From Xylophilus ampelinus (lineage in GTDB: Bacteria; Pseudomonadota; Gammaproteobacteria; Burkholderiales; Burkholderiaceae_C), in the NCBI RefSeq assembly GCF_003217575.1, contig NZ_QJTC01000015.1, forward strand, positions 26,816-90,815: 64,000 nt of DNA, written 5' to 3'. How positions within the stretch are numbered: the stretch's first letter is position 1; every line of letters begins with the position of its first letter. The position numbers and the translations under genes are program-made. The notes beneath the pieces were generated by a model. It worked only from the letters and a program-made list of their open reading frames with translations. It made no database searches and was not told the DNA's origin. This document shows, one piece after another, positions 59,621 through 64,000 of this stretch.

Positions 59621-60499
59621 ATGCAAGACACGCAGATTCAAGAGCAGGTCCTGACGCTCGGCCTGGACGACTGGCGCGCGGGCCGGCACGACGCCCGGTG
59701 GGTGGCGGCCCTGGAAGCCGGCAAGGTGCTTTATTTTCCGCAGCTCCCGTTCGTGCTGGAGCCGCTGGAGCAGGCGCTGCTGCGGCCCGACCTGCTGATG
59801 CCCGACGTGCGCAACATCAGCCTCGATGCCGAAGGCCGGCTCAAGGGCGCTGCCGGCGACGCGCAGGCGGCCCTCGCGGGCATGGTCGGGCGGTTCCGCC
59901 GCCAGGCCGAGTCGCTGGTGCATGCGCTGCTGCCACACTACGTGCCGTCGCTGCGGATGGCGCCGACCAGCTACCGGCCGGCCCAGGTCGAGACGCGCCG
60001 GCAGTCCTGGCGCGCCGACGACCGGCGGCTGCACATCGACGCGTTTCCCTCGCGGCCCAACTACGGCGAGCGGATCCTGCGGGTGTTCGCCAACGTCAAC
60101 CCGGCCGGGGTGCCGCGCACCTGGCGCGTGGGCGAGCCGTTCGAGGACATGGCCCGGCGCTTCCTGCCGCGGGCCAGGCGCTACTCGCCGCTGCAGGCGC
60201 GGCTGCTGCGGACGCTGCGGGTGACGAAGTCGCTGCGCAGCGAATACGACCACCTGATGCTGCAGCTGCACGACGGCATGAAATCCGACATGGGCTACCA
60301 GGAAACCGCGCCGCAGATGACGATGCCTTTCGTCGCCGGATCGGCCTGGATCTGTTTTTCCGACCAGACGCCGCATGCGGTGATGGCGGGCCAGTTCATG
60401 CTGGAGCAGACCCTGCACCTGCCCGCGGACAGACAATACAATCCTGCGTCGAGCCCGCTGGCGATTCTGGGCCGGCTCGCAGGACATCCGCTCGTCTGA
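59621..60499 (+). CDS. kdoO: Kdo hydroxylase (Fe(II)/2-oxoglutarate dioxygenase)
   Basis: A 292-residue protein of the Kdo hydroxylase family, which converts Kdo to Ko in the LPS inner core of Burkholderia and relatives. The iron ligands are likely the His and Asp of RRLHIDAFPSRPNYGER and the His of QTPHAVMAGQF, with a following EQTLHL. Start ATG 59621 follows GGAGA. It may read through from carB and into greA. Confidence 0.85.
   Translation: MQDTQIQEQVLTLGLDDWRAGRHDARWVAALEAGKVLYFPQLPFVLEPLEQALLRPDLLMPDVRNISLDAEGRLKGAAGDAQAALAGMVGRFRRQAESLVHALLPHYVPSLRMAPTSYRPAQVETRRQSWRADDRRLHIDAFPSRPNYGERILRVFANVNPAGVPRTWRVGEPFEDMARRFLPRARRYSPLQARLLRTLRVTKSLRSEYDHLMLQLHDGMKSDMGYQETAPQMTMPFVAGSAWICFSDQTPHAVMAGQFMLEQTLHLPADRQYNPASSPLAILGRLAGHPLV
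60437..60442 (+). promoter_or_regulatory. Possible greA -10 box inside kdoO
   Basis: TACAAT lies in the 3' part of kdoO, 127 bp before the greA start. The -35 region (CTGCAC, 18-bp spacer) is weak. It would place the terminator at 60525 in the greA leader. Confidence 0.35.
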
Positions 60500-60524
60500 G
60501 CCACCGTCCCCTCCCTGTATTACC

Positions 60525-60550
60525 GCCGGACGGTTCCGTCCGGCTTTTTC
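60525..60550 (+). terminator. Strong terminator directly before greA
   Basis: GCCGGACGG and CCGTCCGGC arms are separated only by TT (a real loop would open two more pairs) and are followed by five T, C and four T. The T tract runs straight into the greA ribosome site, leaving no space for a promoter after it. Confidence 0.85.
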
Positions 60551-60568
60551 TTTTGGAGCGACAAGAAC

Positions 60569-61045
60569 ATGGCCACCATCCCGATTACCAAAAGGGGCTC
60601 CGAGAAGCTCAAGGAAGAGCTGCACCGCCTGAAGACGGTGGACCGCCCCTGGGTCATCACCGCCATCGCCGATGCGCGCGCCCAGGGTGATCTGAGCGAG
60701 AACGCCGAATACGAATCGGCGAAGGACCGCCAGGGCTTCATCGAAGGCCGCATCCAGGAAGTGGAAGGCAAGCTGTCGGCCGCGCAGGTCATCGATCCGC
60801 TGTCGCTGGACGCGGGCGGCAAGGTGGTCTTCGGCGCCACGGTGGAGCTGGAAGACGAAGAGTCGGGCGACGCGGTCACTTACCAGATCGTGGGCGAGGA
60901 CGAGGCCGACCTGAAGCAGGGCTTGATCAACGTGTCGAGCCCGATCGCCCGCGCGCTGATCGGCAAGGAAGAGGGCGACACGGCCGAGGTGCAGGCGCCC
61001 GGCGGCGTGCGCCGCTACGAGATCGTCGCGGTCAAGTACATCTGA
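60569..61045 (+). CDS. greA: Transcription elongation factor GreA
   Basis: A 158-residue factor that rescues backtracked RNA polymerase. The coiled-coil N-terminus carries the tip acids in DARAQGDLSENAEYE, and the C-terminal globular domain has SPIARALIGKEEGD and APGG. GGAG lies 12 bases before the ATG. A strong terminator sits immediately upstream, suggesting leader control as in E. coli greA. Confidence 0.97.
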   Translation: MATIPITKRGSEKLKEELHRLKTVDRPWVITAIADARAQGDLSENAEYESAKDRQGFIEGRIQEVEGKLSAAQVIDPLSLDAGGKVVFGATVELEDEESGDAVTYQIVGEDEADLKQGLINVSSPIARALIGKEEGDTAEVQAPGGVRRYEIVAVKYI

Positions 61046-61073
61046 CCGTCGTCTGCCGCCAAGTAAGAATCCC

Positions 61074-61535
61074 ATGTCCTTCGAACACCGGATGCCGCCC
61101 ATCGTCGCCGCCCTGTGGTGGGGCAGCATGTCCACGATCGGCTTCCTGGTGGTGCCGCTGCTGTTCAAGCATCTGCCGACGCCGGCCATGGCCGGCCAGA
61201 TGGCGGCGCTTCTCTTCACCGCCCAGACCTGGCTGTCGGTCGCCTGCGGCATGCTGCTGCTGCTCGCTTCCCGTGACCGGGGCGAGTCGGTGCTGCTGCC
61301 GTGGGCGCGTAGCGCTCTGGGCTTCGTGCTGGCGGGTGTGCTGCTTGCGCTGCTGGCCGAGTTCGGCGTGTCGCCGCGGATCGTCGCGCGCGAGAACCTG
61401 AAGCTGTGGCACGCGGTCGGCAGTGCGATATACCTGGCGCAGTGGGTGTGTGCCGGCGTCGTGCTGTGGAAATGCCTGCAGGTGCCGAGCGAGGCCGCGC
61501 CGAGCGCCGTGCCCGAGGACGCCTCCGGTAATTGA
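61074..61535 (+). CDS. DUF4149 domain membrane protein
   Basis: A 153-residue protein with four probable transmembrane helices (about 9-30, 45-62, 75-97 and 115-138). The WWGSMSTIGFLVVPLLF start and the LWHAVGSAIYLAQWV helix match the DUF4149/TMEM205-like family that often follows greA in betaproteobacteria. Function unknown. Confidence 0.82.
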   Translation: MSFEHRMPPIVAALWWGSMSTIGFLVVPLLFKHLPTPAMAGQMAALLFTAQTWLSVACGMLLLLASRDRGESVLLPWARSALGFVLAGVLLALLAEFGVSPRIVARENLKLWHAVGSAIYLAQWVCAGVVLWKCLQVPSEAAPSAVPEDASGN

Positions 61536-61590
61536 TCGATCCGGCCGGCCGGCCACCGGTCTCGCGGGCGGTGCGGCTGGCCGCCAGGGC

Positions 61591-62340
61591 CTATTCCCGC
61601 CAGTGTTGCGCCACCCAGCGCGCGGGTCGGATGAAGCGGAAGCGACGGTTGCGTTTTCCCAGGAGCGCGTCGGGTGGATTGCATTCGCCGTGGAAGATCA
61701 CCACCCGCGCGTCGTGCGGCACCTGCGGCGCCTGCCAGTAGTTCAGCGGCCAGGTCGGAATGCTGTGGTACTTGAAGCTGGGGCACCAGGCGGCGGGCCA
61801 GTAGGCCAACTTGCCCTGGTGGTGCAGGTAGTCGGACAGGTAGGCCTGCTCGTTGCGGAACCGGTGCCGGATGTCGGCCTCGTGTCGCTGGAAGTTTGCC
61901 AGCACGTCGGCATGCGCACCCAGGGTAAAGCGGTAGACCGACGAGTTGCCGGTCACCCGCCAGGAGCGTTTGTAGTCCTTGATGATCAAAAACTCGCCTG
62001 GCATCTCGAAGAACGCGTCCAGGCTGCCGACCACCACCACGTCCACGTCAAGGTAGAGCGCGGTGCCGCGCAGACCGTGCAGGTCGCCGACGAAGGTCGT
62101 GAGCTTGCGCCAGGCGCGGTCGGGCACGCCCGGCTGCTCGGGCTGGATGTCCAGCGTCGGGATCGGGCGGCACTCCACCTCGGGGCGGATGCCGGCGGCG
62201 TCGTCGGTCAGGCACACGAAGCGTAAATGGCCGGTCAGGTGCCGGCGTACCATCGCGTAGAGCGAGTTGACGTACTCGGGGCCGTACTTGGTACCCCACT
62301 TCATGCACAGGACGTGGCGCTCTGCGGCAGGCTCGGACAT
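61591..62340 (-). CDS. Glycosyltransferase-like protein
   Basis: A 249-residue protein with GT-A features: VLCMKWGTKYGPEYVNSLYAMVRRHL at the start, the metal-binding DXD in ALYLDVDVVV, and conserved YLSDYLH and IFHGECNPPDAL at the end. Related to GT8/DUF glycosyltransferases for surface sugars. The ATG at 62340 gives MSEPAAERHV; a longer frame overlaps yhbY. Sugar and acceptor unknown. Confidence 0.82.
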   Translation of the reverse strand: MSEPAAERHVLCMKWGTKYGPEYVNSLYAMVRRHLTGHLRFVCLTDDAAGIRPEVECRPIPTLDIQPEQPGVPDRAWRKLTTFVGDLHGLRGTALYLDVDVVVVGSLDAFFEMPGEFLIIKDYKRSWRVTGNSSVYRFTLGAHADVLANFQRHEADIRHRFRNEQAYLSDYLHHQGKLAYWPAAWCPSFKYHSIPTWPLNYWQAPQVPHDARVVIFHGECNPPDALLGKRNRRFRFIRPARWVAQHWRE

Positions 62341-62347
62341 CGGCGTA

Positions 62348-62821
62348 TCAGTCGGCTTGGCGTTTCTTGATCGACTTCTTCTTCGGCTTGGCGCGCTTGA
62401 TCTGGCCACCGGAGGTCAGCCGCTGGTTGCCCAGCACCCGCAGCACCCGCACCTCGGGGCGCTGGCCGCCGCGGGTGCTGTGCTTCAGAATTTTCACGTC
62501 GCGCGGGCCGGGCAGCCGGTCGTCGTCGACACTCTTTTCTTTTTCGACCGGCGGGCGCCACAGCACCACCAGCTTGCCGATGTGCTGCACCGGCGCGGCG
62601 CCGAGTTCTTCCACCAGGGTGTGGTAGATCAGTTCGCGGCCGTTGCGGTCGTCCGACACGATGCGGACCTTGATGAGGCCGTGCGCATTGAGCGCGGCAT
62701 CGACTTCTTTCTGCACGGCGGGTGTCAGGCCGTCGTTGCCGACGATGACCACCGGGCTCAGGTGATGCGCCTCGGCGCGCTTTTCTCGCCGTTGGGCGGG
62801 CGTAAGTTGAATTTGGGGCAT
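62348..62821 (-). CDS. yhbY: YhbY family RNA-binding protein
   Basis: A 157-residue protein with one CRM domain (LTPAQRREKRAEAHHLSPVVIVGNDGLT, then KVRIVSDDRNGRELIYHTLVEELGA), which binds pre-50S ribosomes. A basic Lys-rich tail of about 60 residues follows. In Burkholderiales it is usually divergent from rlmE (ftsJ), whose start is still visible at 62842. Confidence 0.93.
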   Translation of the reverse strand: MPQIQLTPAQRREKRAEAHHLSPVVIVGNDGLTPAVQKEVDAALNAHGLIKVRIVSDDRNGRELIYHTLVEELGAAPVQHIGKLVVLWRPPVEKEKSVDDDRLPGPRDVKILKHSTRGGQRPEVRVLRVLGNQRLTSGGQIKRAKPKKKSIKKRQAD

Positions 62822-62841
62822 ACGCCTATTATCGAGGCAGC

Positions 62842-62856
62842 ATGAAAGTCAACACT
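62842..62856 (+). pseudogene. rlmE: Remnant 5' end of rlmE (ftsJ)
   Basis: ATG AAA GTC AAC ACT encodes MKVNT, the family start of RlmE (23S rRNA 2'-O-methyltransferase; usually MKVNTKSKKVNKAW), in the expected divergent position 20 bp from yhbY. After this the frame no longer resembles RlmE. The stop codon of the serine recombinase begins at the next base, so the gene appears cut by an integrated element. Based on only five codons plus gene order. Confidence 0.45.
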
Positions 62857-63456
62857 TCAAGACCTCAAATATGCAGACAGCACCGGGTACAGCCCGGTTT
62901 TTTTACGTCCTAGATCCTCGTCGACGAGGCGGCGCACAACGATGATGCTGACGTCGAAATACCACGCAACGTGCTGCAGCGGGACACCAGCACACCGCAT
63001 GAAGAAAGCCTGTTCCTCGTCGTCTGGAGATAGGCGCTTAGGGCGCCCGAAGGCCACCCCTCGGCGAATTGCAGCGACCTGCCCGGCACCGGTTCTCTCC
63101 CGAATCATCGACCGTTCAAGCTGGGCAACTGCCCCAAGGATCTGGACCATGAACTCACCGATAGCCGAACTGGTGTCTATGGGCTCAGTGAGAGACCGTA
63201 ACCCCACATCCCGCGTTTTGAGCTTGGCAAGGATGCCCAAGAGATCGTGCAAGCTACGCGCAATTCGATCAAGCTTCCAAACAACCAAGGTGTCGCCAGC
63301 TTCGCACCTTCCTAGCGCCTCCTGAAGCGCTGGCCGTAGGCCTACTGAACTGCCCTTTTCCGAGTAGATGCAGACGACACCGGCACGCCCAAGGGCATCC
63401 ATCTGCAAAGCAGTGTCCTGATCATCCGTACTGACTCGCGCATAGCCCACCAACAT
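62857..63456 (-). CDS. Serine recombinase (resolvase/invertase family)
   Basis: A 199-residue small serine recombinase. The N-terminal catalytic domain shows GYARVSTDDQ with nucleophile Ser9, VVWKLDRIARSLHDLL and MVQILGAVAQLERSMIRERT; a C-terminal helix-turn-helix contains AFGRPKRLS. Such enzymes integrate or invert DNA, and some filamentous prophages use them. It is the outermost gene of the element, next to the presumed insertion point in rlmE. GC is lower than in the chromosome. Confidence 0.92.
   Translation of the reverse strand: MLVGYARVSTDDQDTALQMDALGRAGVVCIYSEKGSSVGLRPALQEALGRCEAGDTLVVWKLDRIARSLHDLLGILAKLKTRDVGLRSLTEPIDTSSAIGEFMVQILGAVAQLERSMIRERTGAGQVAAIRRGVAFGRPKRLSPDDEEQAFFMRCAGVPLQHVAWYFDVSIIVVRRLVDEDLGRKKTGLYPVLSAYLRS
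62882..62904 (+). terminator. Plus-strand terminator inside the recombinase gene end
   Basis: ACCGGG/CCCGGT arms with a 5-nt loop are followed by six T on the plus strand. It lies within the C-terminal codons of the minus-strand recombinase, about 40 bp after the rlmE ATG, so it would stop transcription entering the element from the rlmE promoter. Confidence 0.6.
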
Positions 63457-63459
63457 CCG

Positions 63460-63696
63460 TCACCTCCGCCATATCAAGCCTTGTTTTTTCCAGTCGCGAT
63501 TCGTGAGCGCATAGCGCAGCAGTGAGTTCACGACCTCGGTTTTCGATGCATCGAATTCCGAGCTTAGGCCGGCGATGGTTTCGGCGATCCGGTGATCAAC
63601 AGCGATATCTAGGCGTGCATGAGCGGCTCGGTGTTTCGCTAGCCTTCGAGCATTTCCGGAAACGTTTTTCTCAGAGGGGTCAGTGCATGGTGGCAT
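63460..63696 (-). CDS. Small ribbon-helix-helix-like protein of the mobile element
   Basis: A 78-residue basic protein. Residues 27-63 (RLDIAVDHRIAE...KTEVVNSLLRYAL) resemble a ribbon-helix-helix DNA-binding domain such as in CopG/Arc proteins. It starts inside the end of the Rep-like gene and ends 3 bp before the recombinase start, so the three genes form one transcript. Likely a regulator or accessory DNA-binding factor; not proven. Confidence 0.65.
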   Translation of the reverse strand: MPPCTDPSEKNVSGNARRLAKHRAAHARLDIAVDHRIAETIAGLSSEFDASKTEVVNSLLRYALTNRDWKKQGLIWRR

Positions 63697-64000
63697 GGCT
63701 TGCCCCCTTGTCAGGCTCTGTGACGAGCCAGTACGAGCCTCTATCGGAATCCACGGCGTGACTCACGATCACATGGCCGTCGGTGCATTCGAAGGCTAGC
63801 TCCAGGACATCCCAGACAGTGCCGACGCCGGCGAATCGGAGCAGCTTGGACTTCTGAATGACGAGGCCATTCGAGCGGCTGTAGCGGTTGCTTTCGAGCG
63901 GCGCATCCTCGAAGTCTTTGAGGATGTATTTAGAGACGTAGGCGGCCATCTTGCCTATCGACATGTTGCGACGATAGCCGCCGTTCTTTGTGCGCCCACC
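63680..64000 (-). CDS. C-terminal part of a rolling-circle-type replication protein (cut by window edge)
   Basis: The minus-strand frame is open from the window edge (GGRTKNGGYRRNMSIG...) to the stop at 63680, 106 residues. The YVSKYILKDFE segment followed by ESNRYSRSNG resembles the C-terminal side of replication initiators of filamentous phages and small rolling-circle elements, where YVxKYxxK carries the catalytic Tyr. The N-terminal HUH metal motif would lie outside the window. The ATG at 63964 is therefore internal, not the start. Confidence 0.65.
   Translation of the reverse strand, partial: GGRTKNGGYRRNMSIGKMAAYVSKYILKDFEDAPLESNRYSRSNGLVIQKSKLLRFAGVGTVWDVLELAFECTDGHVIVSHAVDSDRGSYWLVTEPDKGASHATMH

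Overview
The window is GC-rich DNA with short intergenic gaps. Gene content and order point to a betaproteobacterium of the Burkholderiales, most likely Comamonadaceae (Acidovorax/Xylophilus/Variovorax-like). Indicators are the rpsB-tsf-pyrH-frr-uppS-cdsA-dxr-rseP-bamA-skp-lpxD-fabZ-lpxA-lpxB-rnhB chain, phaR next to rimO, PHA phasin genes, Kdo hydroxylase, and scattered GCTAT...ATAGC palindromes. Two LRR proteins behind a plant-pathogen type hrp regulatory box suggest a plant-associated strain with a type III secretion system (inference; no secretion genes lie in the window).

Layout. 1-5200: housekeeping (mog, darP/yjgA, pmbA), an SDR dehydrogenase behind a LiuR-like operator, and a phasin gene with PhaR-like operators and a 124-nt hairpin after it. 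5231-10413: a MarR-controlled EmrAB/NodT-type efflux operon whose outer-membrane gene carries a frameshift. 10414-16480: a lower-GC island with a canonical PIP box, two tandem LRR effector-like genes, a start-stop mini-ORF plus terminator, and a third Ser-rich unknown protein. 16694-20033: ergothioneine genes egtBD, a Cys-repeat periplasmic protein and a CsbD protein. 20389-25190: a branched-chain-amino-acid-type ABC importer whose first ATPase gene has an internal stop. 25230-29014: an AttH/CrtC-like lipocalin protein with an FtsX-type permease. 29211-37533: phaR, rimO, tRNA-Leu, rnr, an SDR, the NAD(P)HX repair enzyme and a DadA-like oxidase.

37656-53331 is the conserved translation, isoprenoid, outer-membrane and lipid A supercluster. 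carA and carB follow, but are separated by a lower-GC two-gene cassette (54734-56307) coding for an AAA/ABC-type ATPase and a PIN-domain nuclease. The cassette is tightly overlapped with itself and with carB. It is the strongest candidate here for an undescribed (possibly defence or toxin-like) system. 59621-62821 holds kdoO, greA, a DUF4149 protein, a glycosyltransferase and yhbY.

The right edge (about 62857-64000) is the end of a mobile element with a serine recombinase, a ribbon-helix-helix-like protein and the C-terminus of a rolling-circle-type Rep protein, possibly an inovirus-like prophage. It appears to have entered the 5' end of rlmE, leaving only the ATG and a few codons next to yhbY.

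No homology search was possible. Names rest on motif and context recognition, and the two interrupted genes could be sequencing errors.
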